Shown: positions 25,586 through 34,401, counted from the first letter of the stretch. The stretch is 35,513 bases of DNA from Cytophagales bacterium (GCA_004294265.1 REAG01000121.1:1-35513), one strand, 5' to 3'. Notes: a model not told the origin generated them from the sequence alone. Numbers and translations: made by a program.

Positions 25586-25798
25586 CTATACCAAAACCAT
25601 TTCAGCATCAAAATATTTGGGTTCTAGAATAGTCATATTGTCTTCTTGTAAAACTTCAAGATGCAAATGAATGGCTTCATTTATATTTGATTTAGCTTCT
25701 AAAAGTGTATTTCCAAAAGAATAGCATCCCTCTAAATCTGGAACTCTACCCCAAATTGTGCCATCTTCAGCACGTTCGTATATTACTAAATATTTCAT
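25586..25798 (-). CDS. hicB: HicB-type antitoxin
   Basis: The gene encodes 70 residues with the HicB partial RNase-H-like fold: MKYLVIYERAEDGTIWGRVP, DLEGCYSFGNTLLEA, then NINEAIHLHLEVL and a short C-terminal strand. It neutralises HicA. The common C-terminal DNA-binding domain (HTH or RHH) is absent, so autoregulation by this protein alone is doubtful. It starts 11 bases after hicA. Its stop lies 11 bases from the breakpoint of the polA-tail fragment, so the cassette ends very close to the gene. Confidence 0.9.
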   Translation of the reverse strand: MKYLVIYERAEDGTIWGRVPDLEGCYSFGNTLLEAKSNINEAIHLHLEVLQEDNMTILEPKYFDAEMVLV

Positions 25799-25809
25799 AT
25801 AATTTTAAT

Positions 25810-25998
25810 TTAAGCCCATTTTGCGATTTTAAATATACTTTTTACAACACCTATTGATGGTTCTGCGTTCATTCCATGATTAGGCAAAGTGATTAAATCA
25901 GTCACTCCTGCTTTTTTAAACACCATGTGGCTACCTTTTTGACTTCGCAACACCCAGCCGTCATTTTCCAATCTTTTAATTATTTCTTTTACTTTCAA
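25810..25998 (-). CDS. hicA: HicA-type mRNA interferase toxin
   Basis: The gene encodes 62 residues with the double-stranded-RNA-binding-like HicA fold: MKVKEIIKRLENDGWVLRSQ, KGSHMVFKKAG with catalytic His24, then LITLPNHGMNAEPSIGVVKS. It inhibits translation by cleaving mRNA unless bound by HicB. Order toxin-antitoxin is the usual one for this family. Its ATG is 52 bases after the stop of polA on the same strand, so read-through transcription from polA is possible. Confidence 0.92.
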   Translation of the reverse strand: MKVKEIIKRLENDGWVLRSQKGSHMVFKKAGVTDLITLPNHGMNAEPSIGVVKSIFKIAKWA

Positions 25999-26050
25999 AT
26001 TAAAATAAATTTAGTGTTTTGATTTATATTTTCCAAATGAAATATCAACT

Positions 26051-28897
26051 CTAATGCGCCACCAACCAATTCACACCACTTCCCATACCAATTTCCATCG
26101 GAACTTCAAGTGGTATGGCGTTTTTCATAAAATTTTCGATATAGGGTTTAATTTGCTCTAGTTCAGACTGATACACATCAAAAACTAACTCATCGTGTAC
26201 CTGTAGCACCATTTTTGAACGGAGTTTTTCTTTCTTCATCCAAGCATGAATATCTATCATGGCTTTTTTTATGATGTCGGCAGCAGAGCCTTGGATAGGA
26301 GCATTGATGGCATTTCGTTCGGCATATCCACGCACAGTCATGTTTCGAGAATTGATGTCTCTCAAATAGCGTCTTCTAGCCGAAATGGTAGTAACATATT
26401 CGGTCTCTCGAGCATTGTCTATACACTCACTCATGAAATTGCGAACGGCAGGGAATTCTTTCCAGTAAGCATCTATTATCTCACCTGCCTCTTTGCGTGG
26501 AATCGAAAGTCTTTGTGCTAATCCAAATGCTGAAATGCCATAAATAATCCCAAAATTGACCATTTTGGCTTTTCTCCGCATGTCAGAAGTGACTTCCTCA
26601 AGTCCTACTTTAAATACTTTTGAAGCCGTAGTTGAGTGAATATCCACGCCATTTCTAAAAGCGGCTATCATGCTTTCGTCTTTGCTAAACGATGCCATAA
26701 TGCGAAGTTCTATCTGCGAATAATCGGCAGAGAGAATCACCGAATCTTTGTCTCTAGGAATAAAAGCCTTACGAATTTCTTTGCCTCTATCGGTACGAAT
26801 CGGTATGTTTTGCAAATTTGGATCTGTGGAACTCAGTCTTCCTGTAGCGGCAACTGCCTGATTATAAGAAGTATGTACCATACCCGTATGTGGATTTATG
26901 AGTAAAGGTAACGCATCTACATAGGTAGATTTTAGTTTTTGCAATTCTCTATATTCTAATATTTGAGCGGCTATAGGATGCTCGTAAGCTAGTTTTGACA
27001 AAATTTCCTCGCCTGTGGCATATTGACCTGTTTCTGTTTTTTTAGGCTTATCTTCGAGTTTTAATTTTTCAAATAATATAATTCCTAACTGTTTTGGCGA
27101 AGCTACATTGAATTTTTCTCCTGCTAATTCATAAATTTTATCTTCAGCAAGAATGCTTTCTTTGCCCAAAATATCCGAAATTTCACTCAAAACAGTAGTG
27201 TCAATTTTTACCCCATCTCGTTCCATGTCTGCCAGTACATATATCAAAGGATTTTCTATGGATTGGAACAACGGTTCTAGTTGTGCACTTTTGAGTAAAG
27301 GTTCAAACGTATGTTTCAATTTCAAAGTAATGTCAGCATCTTCAGCTGCATACACTGCCACTTTTTCGATTTCTACATCACGCATATTGCCTTGAGAAAC
27401 GCCTTTTTTACCAATCAATTCAGTAATTGAAATGGGGGAATAATTTAGAAATGATTTTGCCAAAATATCCATTCCATGACGTTGGTCGGGTTCTATGAGA
27501 TAATGTGCCAACATGGTATCAAACAATTTGCCTTTGACTTCGATGCCATAATTGCCCAAAACCAAAATATCGTATTTAATATTATGTCCAATTTTAGTGC
27601 AATTCTCGTTGAGAAATACGTCTTTGAATTCGTTCACTATTTCTTGGGCTTCTTTTTTATCAGCAGGAATAGGGATATAAAATGCTTCTGATTGATAATA
27701 CGAAATGGACAAACCTACCAGTTCTGCCCGAATGGCATCAGTGCTGGTAGTTTCGGTGTCAAAACACAATTCAGTCTGTAGTAAAAGATATTTAATCAGT
27801 TCAGTTCTTTCTTCTTTGGTTTTTACCAAATGATAATCGTGTGAAATATCATCTATCGTTTGGCTTTGAATGGAAACTATAGGCTCGAAGGTTTGATTTT
27901 CATCTTTTGCAAAAGCTTCAGATTCGACTTTTTTAGGTTCTGTGGGAGCATCGAAAAGACCAAATTGCCCAGCAACAGCAGGAGATTTAGTAGCTTTTTT
28001 TGCTGGTGATGCTTTGGCTTCGCTCCCTTCCGATGGCAAAAGTTTGGCTTTCATTTGCCTAAATTCAAATTCATCGAGCAATTGGCTCAAATTTTCTTTG
28101 TTGGGTTCAGTTACTTTTAGATTTTCAAAATCTACAGCTACCGGCACACCTATATGAATAGTCGCCAATTCTTTAGACATGATGCCTTGAGCTGCAAAAT
28201 TCACAACATTCTCTTTTTGTTTGCCCGAAAGTTTATCGGCATTGGCAATAAGATTTTCTACTGTTTCGTATTCTGCAATCAGTTTTTGAGCCGTTTTTTC
28301 ACCTATGCCTGGAATGCCTGGAATATTATCGACAGAATCGCCTTGCAATCCTAAAATATCTCGCACTTGGTCTGGGTGTTTTATACCAAATTTTTCCAGT
28401 ACCTTAGCCACATCCAAAGCTTCGGCTGGTTTGCCCATAAAAGCAGGCTTGAAAACAAAAATATGTTCTGTCACCAACTGGCAATAATCTTTATCTGGTG
28501 TCATCATATATACATGACAATTTTCAGAAGCAAATTTCTTTGCCAAAGTACCTATGATATCATCTGCTTCGAAACCCTGCAATTCCAAAAGTGTGATATT
28601 CATAGCCCTAACCAATTGCTTGACCAAAGGAATATTAATAGAAATATCTTCAGGTTGCTCTTGGCGTTGGGCTTTGTACTCGGCAAACTGTTCGTGCCTA
28701 AAAGTAGGTCCCGACATGTCAAAACACACCGCAATGTGTGTAGGTTTTTCTTTTTGTAAAACTTCTAAAAGTGTATTGGCAAATCCAAAAGTAGCACTGG
28801 TATTCAGCCCTTTAGAATTGATTCGTGGATTTTGCGAAAAAGCAAAATGAGCCCTGTATATCAGAGCCATAGCATCGAGAAGAAATAGTTTTTGCAA
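26051..28897 (-). CDS. polA: DNA polymerase I with 5'-3' and 3'-5' exonuclease domains
   Basis: The 948-residue repair and lagging-strand polymerase is counted from TTG at 28897 (MQKLFLLDAM...). The frame extends to another TTG at 28948, adding 17 residues outside the family alignment; no ATG precedes the first beta strand. Domains: 5'-nuclease (1-285) with FEADDIIGTL and DSVDNIPGIPGIGEKTA; Ala/Lys/Pro linker (290-340); 3'-5' exonuclease with DTET (380-383), HNIKYD (Asp443) and YAAEDAD (Tyr516, Asp520), so proofreading looks intact; polymerase with DYSQIELR (Asp725), RRKAKMVNFGIIYG and QVHDELV (His901-Glu903). Two partial copies of its 3' end lie downstream. Confidence 0.96.
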   Translation of the reverse strand: MQKLFLLDAMALIYRAHFAFSQNPRINSKGLNTSATFGFANTLLEVLQKEKPTHIAVCFDMSGPTFRHEQFAEYKAQRQEQPEDISINIPLVKQLVRAMNITLLELQGFEADDIIGTLAKKFASENCHVYMMTPDKDYCQLVTEHIFVFKPAFMGKPAEALDVAKVLEKFGIKHPDQVRDILGLQGDSVDNIPGIPGIGEKTAQKLIAEYETVENLIANADKLSGKQKENVVNFAAQGIMSKELATIHIGVPVAVDFENLKVTEPNKENLSQLLDEFEFRQMKAKLLPSEGSEAKASPAKKATKSPAVAGQFGLFDAPTEPKKVESEAFAKDENQTFEPIVSIQSQTIDDISHDYHLVKTKEERTELIKYLLLQTELCFDTETTSTDAIRAELVGLSISYYQSEAFYIPIPADKKEAQEIVNEFKDVFLNENCTKIGHNIKYDILVLGNYGIEVKGKLFDTMLAHYLIEPDQRHGMDILAKSFLNYSPISITELIGKKGVSQGNMRDVEIEKVAVYAAEDADITLKLKHTFEPLLKSAQLEPLFQSIENPLIYVLADMERDGVKIDTTVLSEISDILGKESILAEDKIYELAGEKFNVASPKQLGIILFEKLKLEDKPKKTETGQYATGEEILSKLAYEHPIAAQILEYRELQKLKSTYVDALPLLINPHTGMVHTSYNQAVAATGRLSSTDPNLQNIPIRTDRGKEIRKAFIPRDKDSVILSADYSQIELRIMASFSKDESMIAAFRNGVDIHSTTASKVFKVGLEEVTSDMRRKAKMVNFGIIYGISAFGLAQRLSIPRKEAGEIIDAYWKEFPAVRNFMSECIDNARETEYVTTISARRRYLRDINSRNMTVRGYAERNAINAPIQGSAADIIKKAMIDIHAWMKKEKLRSKMVLQVHDELVFDVYQSELEQIKPYIENFMKNAIPLEVPMEIGMGSGVNWLVAH

Positions 28898-29277
28898 AGG
28901 AATATATTTTAATTTTAACAAAATTAATTTTAAATAGCTATTAAACAATCAAAAATGTATTTAAAGAAAATTAAAGTAATAATTTTAAATAACTCATTTC
29001 GATTATAATTTTAATTTTGGATATGAATGATACATTTTTTAAGTTTGCAAATAAAAAAGTTGATTTACAATAAAGCTTATTTCCTAATTCTATTTTGAAA
29101 AAAAATATTTACCTATACTTTTGGAAAAAATACGCATTTATTAAACTTTATTTCCTAAAAATCGGCATTTAATAATTCTAAATTATATAAAAGCCTTTTT
29201 AAGGCAACTGAGGTTGTTTCACAATTTGTCATATAAGTAAAAAAGAAAGAATTATTCAGATAAAATTAAAATTAATT
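28898..29277. other. 380-base gap between divergent polA and the accessory block
   Basis: There is no coding frame of note. The gap contains a small hairpin GCCTT-TTT-AAGGC (29193-29205). It must hold the polA promoter on the minus strand, but no clear TAnnTTTG match at a good distance is seen. It probably contains the left boundary of the inserted ORF6N/restriction-modification block. Confidence 0.5.
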
Positions 29278-29403
29278 ATGATAGAAATCGAAAAAGTTCA
29301 AACAAAGATTCCCGAAATAAGAGGACAAAAGGTGATGCTAGATTATGATTTGGTGGCACAGCTTTTTGAAATAGAAACTATGGTTTTAAAGCATCCTAAA
29401 TAA
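29278..29403 (+). pseudogene. Truncated ORF6N-domain gene remnant
   Basis: A 41-codon frame reads IPEIRGQKVMLDYDLVAQLF followed by EIETMVLK and stops at HPK. The IRGxxVMLDxDLAxLYxVETKxLN pattern is the start of the ORF6N domain, a phage/mobile-element DNA-binding domain of about 90 residues that usually continues QAVKRNxxRFP. Here the domain is cut right after that core, so only a fragment remains. No continuation is found in other frames downstream. It marks the block as having mobile-element origin. Confidence 0.75.
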
Positions 29404-29553
29404 ATGAAAAGAAAAATTGTTTTAATAATTTCAACATTTTTTATAGTTTTTAGCTTATTTAAAATTTATTTTTTTATTAAAATACAATTTGAGATTGATA
29501 AATGCCTTGATAAAGGTATTAGATGGAATTATCAAAAAGATGAATGTGAATAA
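29404..29553 (+). CDS. Small single-pass membrane protein (49 residues)
   Basis: It begins directly after the stop of the ORF6N remnant (TAAATG). One hydrophobic helix (about 4-27, IVLIISTFFIVFSLFKIYFF) is followed by KCLDKGIRWNYQKDECE. The C-x4-5-GxRWxxxxxxC pattern recurs, from memory, at the end of many small exported or membrane proteins of unknown role, the two cysteines perhaps forming a disulfide. It lies 50 bases before the methyltransferase gene. It is possibly part of the accessory cassette. Confidence 0.6.
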   Translation: MKRKIVLIISTFFIVFSLFKIYFFIKIQFEIDKCLDKGIRWNYQKDECE

Positions 29554-29603
29554 AAATTACTAATTCAACATTAAAATATCATAATTCTAGTTAAATAATA
29601 AAA

Positions 29604-31205
29604 ATGAACGCCACAATAACTGAAACTTCAAAAAATAAATTTGGGCAATACTTTACTCCAAAAGTAGTTGCTAATTTTATGATTGAAATGGCGGACATTT
29701 CGGTAAATTCAAGCATATTAGAGCCTTCTTGTGGAGAAGGGATTTTTTTAAAATTATTACATGATAAGGGATTTGATAATTTGATGGCTTTTGAAATAGA
29801 TGAAGAATTAGCACAAGATTTTTCAAATGTAAGATACGAAAGTTTTGTTTCAGCAAAAATTTCAGAAAAATTTGATTTAATTATTGGTAATCCGCCCTAT
29901 ATCCGATGGAAAAATTTAGAAGACGACTTAAAAAAAGAACTTTCTTCAAATCCAATTTGGAACAAGTATTTCAACAGCCTTTGCGACTATTTATACATTT
30001 TTGTTCTCAAATCTATTGAATTGTTGAACGAAAATGGACAGCTTATTTTTATTTGTCCAGAATATTGGATGAATACCACTCATTCTATTTCTCTTCGCAA
30101 TTACATGGTTGCTAATGGCTTTTTTGAAGCGATTTATCATTTAAACGAAACGCCAATTTTTGAAAAAGTAACGGTTTCTATTATGATTTTTAAATTCATA
30201 AAAAGTAAATCTAAAACAGAAAAAATCAAAGTTTCAAAGTTTTATGCCAATCAAAAACTAACTTTTGAAACGCTTCAAAAACTAAAATTTCAAGTTGAAT
30301 TAAAAGATGCCGAATATATAGAAGTAACTCAATTTAAAACTAATGAAAGATGGCTTTTGCAATCCGACAATGTGCGTGAGGAGTTGCGTGTTCTTGAAAA
30401 TAATTGTAAAATAAAAAATGGAAAATCATTTCTAAATTTATTTTGTAACGAAAAGCAAGAATTTCATACTATTGGAGAATTCTGCGATATTGGTAATGGC
30501 TTGGTTAGTGGTTTAGATAAAGCGTTTCAAGTAAATGGACACGTTTTAACTGAAAATGAAAAAAAGGCAACCCTAAATGTTGTAAAAGCAAAAGATTTGA
30601 AACCATTTTTTGCGGAAAACATTACAAAATATATTTTTATTGAAGAGGGACTTGTAGAAACTACATTTATAGAGGAATACCCTAATTTTCACTCCCATTT
30701 TAAAAAACATAAAGAAGATTTAGGCAATAGATACCAATACAACAGAAAAATAAACTATTGGGAATGGGTATTTTTGAGAAATTTTAATTTATTCAACAAT
30801 CAAGATAAAAGAATATTTGTGCCTTGTAAGGAGCGAATATCAAATAAAGATTATTTCCGTTTTGCACTCGTGGACAAAGGCATTTTTCCAACCCAAGACG
30901 TAACTGCCATATTTAAAAAGCCTCATGTAAAGGAAAGTATTGAGTATTTTTTGGCTTACTTAAACAATCCTATCGTTTTTGATTGGCTAAAATGTAATGG
31001 AATTGTAAAAGGAAATATCGTAGAGTTTTCTGAAAAACCTATTTCAAGTATTCCATTCAGAGTAATTGATTGGGCAAATGAAAAAGAAGTTGCTTTACAC
31101 GAAAATATAACAAATGCAACAAAAAAATATCTTGAAACAAAAAAACTAGATGAGCTAAATAAAATCAACGATTTTTTTAATTTACTTTTTAATCTTAACA
31201 AATGA
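29604..31205 (+). CDS. HincII-type N6-adenine DNA methyltransferase
   Basis: This is a 533-residue modification enzyme of the gamma class. Motif X is FGQYFTPK (13-20), SAM motif I is LEPSCGEGIFL (39-49) and catalytic motif IV is IIGNPPYIRW (NPPY at 96-99). The remaining 350 residues are the target-recognition part. Partnered with a HincII-like endonuclease through a four-base overlap (31202-31205), it should protect GTYRAC by adenine methylation; that specificity is inferred from the partner. M.HincII is slightly shorter (about 500 residues). No controller (C) protein gene is found upstream. It is likely horizontally acquired. Confidence 0.92.
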   Translation: MNATITETSKNKFGQYFTPKVVANFMIEMADISVNSSILEPSCGEGIFLKLLHDKGFDNLMAFEIDEELAQDFSNVRYESFVSAKISEKFDLIIGNPPYIRWKNLEDDLKKELSSNPIWNKYFNSLCDYLYIFVLKSIELLNENGQLIFICPEYWMNTTHSISLRNYMVANGFFEAIYHLNETPIFEKVTVSIMIFKFIKSKSKTEKIKVSKFYANQKLTFETLQKLKFQVELKDAEYIEVTQFKTNERWLLQSDNVREELRVLENNCKIKNGKSFLNLFCNEKQEFHTIGEFCDIGNGLVSGLDKAFQVNGHVLTENEKKATLNVVKAKDLKPFFAENITKYIFIEEGLVETTFIEEYPNFHSHFKKHKEDLGNRYQYNRKINYWEWVFLRNFNLFNNQDKRIFVPCKERISNKDYFRFALVDKGIFPTQDVTAIFKKPHVKESIEYFLAYLNNPIVFDWLKCNGIVKGNIVEFSEKPISSIPFRVIDWANEKEVALHENITNATKKYLETKKLDELNKINDFFNLLFNLNK

Positions 31206-31972
31206 ACGTAAATTATACAGAACTTATAAAGAAAGTTAAAGGAACAACTGTACCTAAACCGCTTTCAGGAACATTGTCGGGACACGCTGCGGGTGAACCT
31301 TTTGACAAGCACGTTTATAATGAAATCAAAAAGCAGTTTCCTAAAAATACGTTTAGACAATACGAATATTTAAACGAACTATATACCCAAAATTCGGAAG
31401 TTATTGGCTATGAAGCAAGAGAAAAATTATTCAAATCGCCTTCTGTTCACTTTTTATTAGCAAGAGGGAAAGAAGTTACTAACAAATGGAGTAGTGAAAA
31501 TCAATTTGACGAAAAACAAAACGACACAGCAGATGTTTTGGTTGTCTTAGACAATTTCTATAAAATTATTGATATAAAAACCCGTAATTTATCAAAATCG
31601 GCACAGCCGCCAAACATTATTTCTGCCTTCAAATTAGCTCAAGTTTGTGCTAAAATGATTGACAATAAAGAGTTTGATAATTTTTCAATTAACTATTTTG
31701 AGATTGATTGGGAATTAGAGAAAAATAAATTAATTTGCAGAGATGCTCACTTTGCAAGTTTATTCAAGTGTAACCCAAACAATCTTTACATTAATTGGGC
31801 TGCAGCCATGCAATTACAGTTTCATGTAAACGATTTAGATCAAGATTTTGAAGGAAACAGAGAAGTTTGGGCTAAAACATATTTGAAGCATTTTGTAACT
31901 CAAGCAAAAAAACGTGCAAACGATATGATTACAAAATTTGTAAAACCATTTGAGAAATATATAAATTTATAA
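31202..31972 (+). CDS. HincII-family type II restriction endonuclease
   Basis: The 256-residue protein is close throughout to R.HincII (about 258 residues), recalled by stretches such as KPLSGTLSGHAAGEPFDKHV, KQNDTADVLVV, NIISAFKLAQVCAKMIDNKE and NWAAAMQLQFHVNDLDQDF. Catalytic residues of the PD-(D/E)xK site are conserved with a constant offset of three: Asp111, Asp124 and Lys126 (DIKTRN) against Asp114/Asp127/Lys129. It should therefore be active and cut GTYRAC (blunt, GTY/RAC). The start overlaps the methyltransferase stop (ATGA). purL begins 23 bases after its stop. Confidence 0.95.
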   Translation: MNVNYTELIKKVKGTTVPKPLSGTLSGHAAGEPFDKHVYNEIKKQFPKNTFRQYEYLNELYTQNSEVIGYEAREKLFKSPSVHFLLARGKEVTNKWSSENQFDEKQNDTADVLVVLDNFYKIIDIKTRNLSKSAQPPNIISAFKLAQVCAKMIDNKEFDNFSINYFEIDWELEKNKLICRDAHFASLFKCNPNNLYINWAAAMQLQFHVNDLDQDFEGNREVWAKTYLKHFVTQAKKRANDMITKFVKPFEKYINL

Positions 31973-31995
31973 AAAATAACAACCAAAATAATATA

Positions 31996-34320
31996 ATGCA
32001 AGAACAACTCCCAACCGTAGAAACCGCCAAAAAACTAGGACTTCGTGACGAAGAATTTGAAAAAGTAAAACAGATACTAGGTCGCAGCCCAAATTTTACT
32101 GAATTAAGTATTTTTTCAGTCATGTGGAGTGAACATTGCTGCTACAAAAACTCAATCGTTTGGCTCAAACAATTGCCTAAAGAAAGTCCTCGAATGCTCG
32201 CAAAAGCAGGAGAAGAAAATGCAGGTTTGGTAGATATAGGTGGAGGTTTAGCCTGTTCATTCAAAATCGAAAGTCACAATCACCCTTCCGCTTTGGAGCC
32301 TTACCAAGGAGCTGCGACAGGAGTTGGGGGTATCAATAGAGATATTTTTACGATGGGAGCAAGACCTATTGCTCAACTGAATTCTCTTCGTTTTGGAAAT
32401 TTGACCAACGAAAAAGCGAAATGGCATTTGAAAGGTGTGGTAAAAGGAATTGGCGATTATGGCAATGCGTTTGGAATTCCTACTGTGGGTGGCGAAATAA
32501 ATTTTGATGAGTGTTATACCATTAATCCGCTGGTAAATGCGTTTTCGGCAGGAATAGCGAAAGTGGGACATACTGCTTCGGCTACTTCGTATGGTGTTGG
32601 AAATCCAGTTTTTATCGTGGGTTCTTCTACTGGAAAAGACGGAATTCATGGTGCAGCTTTTGCTTCCAAAGATTTGACAGAGAATTCTACAAAAGACCTT
32701 CCTGCTGTGCAAGTTGGCGATCCTTTTATGGAAAAACTATTACTTGAAGCCAGTTTGGAAGTATTAGAATCGGGTGCAGTAATCGGTATTCAAGATATGG
32801 GAGCTGCTGGAATTATCTGCTCTACTTCCGAAATGAGTGCCAAAGGCGAACATGGAATGATTATTTGGCTGGATAAAGTGCCTATGCGACAAGCAAATAT
32901 GAAACCTTTTGAAATCCTGCTTTCCGAAAGTCAAGAACGTATGCTCGTGGTAGTTCATAAAGGAATGGAACAAAAAATCTTATCTATTTTTGAGAAATGG
33001 GATTTGAATTGTGCCCAAATTGGGGTGATAACTGATTCTAAAAGGTTAAACTTTTATTATAATGTTCCACAAGAGGATCATGCAAAAATGGAAGAAATAA
33101 TGAAAGCCCCCCAGCCCCCGAAGGGGGTGTTGCTTACGCAGGTTCCCCCTTCGGGGGTGAGGGGGCTTGTTGCAGATGTCCCTTGCCACGACCTTGTTTT
33201 AGGGGGCGGAGCTCCGGTTTATCATCGTGAATACAGCGAACCTCCATACTTCAAAGAGTTTCAAAAATTCAATATTGAAGATGTAAAAGTGCCTACGAAT
33301 TTCCCTGAGATTGCTAAATTTTTGTTAAATAGACCCAATATTGCATCGAAAAGATGGATTGCTCGTCAATACGATAGCATGGTAGGAACGATTAATATGT
33401 GCACCAATGCTCCATCAGATTCGGCTGTCGTGAAAATAAAAGGAACGAACAAAGCCTTGGCAATGAATGTAGATTGTAATGGACGTTATGTAAATGCAAA
33501 TCCAGAAGAAGGTTGTGCAATGGCTGTGGCAGAAGCTTCGAGAAACGTAGTTTGCTCAGGTGGCGAGCCAGTGGCAGTAACCAACAATTTGAACTTTGGA
33601 AATCCATACAATCCGCATGTATATTGGCAATTTGTGGGTAGTATTAAAGGGATGAAAAAAGCCTGTGAGAAATTCCAAACCCCTGTTACTGGTGGAAATG
33701 TGAGTTTCTACAACCAATATTCTACTCCCGAAGGAGAAACCATTCCTGTTTTTCCAACACCTACTATTGGTATGTTAGGAATTTTGGATGATAGAAGCAA
33801 TCACATGACTTTAGATTTTAAATCTGAAGGTGATTTTATCTATTTGATAGGAAATTCTGTCAATGATATTGGAAGTTCGGAATATTTGTATGGATACCAT
33901 GGCATTAAAGCTTCTCCCGCACCCTATTTTGATTTGGATGAAGAGTATGAAATGCAACAAGCTATAAAAAAACTCATTAAAGACAAATTGATTAATGCAT
34001 GTCATGATCTTTCGGATGGTGGATTGATAGTAGCTTTGATGGAAGCTGCTTTCCCTCGTGGATTAGGATTTGAAGTTCACACCGACCAGTTAATCCGAAA
34101 AGATGCCTTCCTTTTTGGTGAAGCCCAAGGCAGAGTTTTAGTAACGGTAAGCAAAGAAAAAGTAGAAGCTTTTACCCGCTATTTCGAAATGCTAGAAGTA
34201 GATTATTTGTTTTTAGGAAATGTGACAGGAAAAAATGCTGTGATCGATGGGGAAAACTATTTTGGAATTGAAGAAATCAAAAATCAGTATGATGGAGTGA
34301 TTGAAGGGATGTTGGGGTAA
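31996..34320 (+). CDS. purL: Phosphoribosylformylglycinamidine synthase subunit II (short PurL)
   Basis: The 774-residue enzyme is of the small PurL type, which works with PurS and PurQ (not in the window) to convert FGAR to FGAM in purine synthesis. Motifs: MWSEHCCYKNS (44-53), FKIESHNHPSALEPYQGAAT (89-108, catalytic His94 by comparison), GGINRDIFTMGARPIA, GIQDMGAAG, PCHDLVLGGGAPVYHREY, TGGNVSFYNQY and LSDGGL. Around residues 370-391 it carries a Pro/Gly-rich insertion encoded by a GC-rich palindrome (listed separately). It follows the restriction gene by only 23 bases without a visible promoter, so it may now be read from the restriction-modification transcript. Confidence 0.95.
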   Translation: MQEQLPTVETAKKLGLRDEEFEKVKQILGRSPNFTELSIFSVMWSEHCCYKNSIVWLKQLPKESPRMLAKAGEENAGLVDIGGGLACSFKIESHNHPSALEPYQGAATGVGGINRDIFTMGARPIAQLNSLRFGNLTNEKAKWHLKGVVKGIGDYGNAFGIPTVGGEINFDECYTINPLVNAFSAGIAKVGHTASATSYGVGNPVFIVGSSTGKDGIHGAAFASKDLTENSTKDLPAVQVGDPFMEKLLLEASLEVLESGAVIGIQDMGAAGIICSTSEMSAKGEHGMIIWLDKVPMRQANMKPFEILLSESQERMLVVVHKGMEQKILSIFEKWDLNCAQIGVITDSKRLNFYYNVPQEDHAKMEEIMKAPQPPKGVLLTQVPPSGVRGLVADVPCHDLVLGGGAPVYHREYSEPPYFKEFQKFNIEDVKVPTNFPEIAKFLLNRPNIASKRWIARQYDSMVGTINMCTNAPSDSAVVKIKGTNKALAMNVDCNGRYVNANPEEGCAMAVAEASRNVVCSGGEPVAVTNNLNFGNPYNPHVYWQFVGSIKGMKKACEKFQTPVTGGNVSFYNQYSTPEGETIPVFPTPTIGMLGILDDRSNHMTLDFKSEGDFIYLIGNSVNDIGSSEYLYGYHGIKASPAPYFDLDEEYEMQQAIKKLIKDKLINACHDLSDGGLIVALMEAAFPRGLGFEVHTDQLIRKDAFLFGEAQGRVLVTVSKEKVEAFTRYFEMLEVDYLFLGNVTGKNAVIDGENYFGIEEIKNQYDGVIEGMLG
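33105..33167. repeat. GC-rich nested palindrome inserted in purL
   Basis: Two 23-base arms, AGCCCCCCAGCCCCCGAAGG(GGG) at 33105-33127 and CCCCCTTCGGGGGTGAGGGG(GCT) at 33145-33167, are near-perfect inverted repeats, and each arm is itself palindromic (CCCCCGAAGGGGG, CCCCCTTCGGGGG). It is translated in frame as KAPQPPKGV...VPPSGVRGL. Its GC content is far above that of the flanks. Similar palindromes inside coding and intergenic DNA occur in other Bacteroidota, as far as I recall. Confidence 0.85.
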
Positions 34321-34327
34321 TATTTAT

Positions 34328-34368
34328 TAAAATCAGTATGATATTATAAATTTACCACACTGATTTTA
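34328..34368. terminator. Stem-loop after purL, possible terminator
   Basis: TAAAATCAGT (34328-34337) pairs perfectly with ACTGATTTTA (34359-34368) around a 21-base AT-rich loop, eight bases after the purL stop. No T run follows. The left arm repeats AAAATCAGTATGAT, also found inside the last purL codons (from about 34280). Confidence 0.45.
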
Positions 34369-34401
34369 AAACAAATAGTAGAACAATTTTAATCATTAAA
34401 T

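Noticed and set aside
25576-25611. Start of a chimeric protein joining hicB sequence with the polA tail
   Set aside because: The frame runs from inside hicB in another frame across the breakpoint; expression as a protein is not supported.
26246-28850. Several plus-strand frames of 60-130 codons opposite polA
   Set aside because: They are antisense shadows of the well-conserved polA reading frame.
28898-28948. Upstream TTG extending PolA by 17 residues
   Set aside because: The extra residues precede the first beta strand of the 5'-nuclease; the TTG at 28897 gives the usual start.
32257-33607. Minus-strand frames opposite purL, up to 151 codons
   Set aside because: They are antisense shadows with cysteine/serine/arginine-rich nonsense composition.
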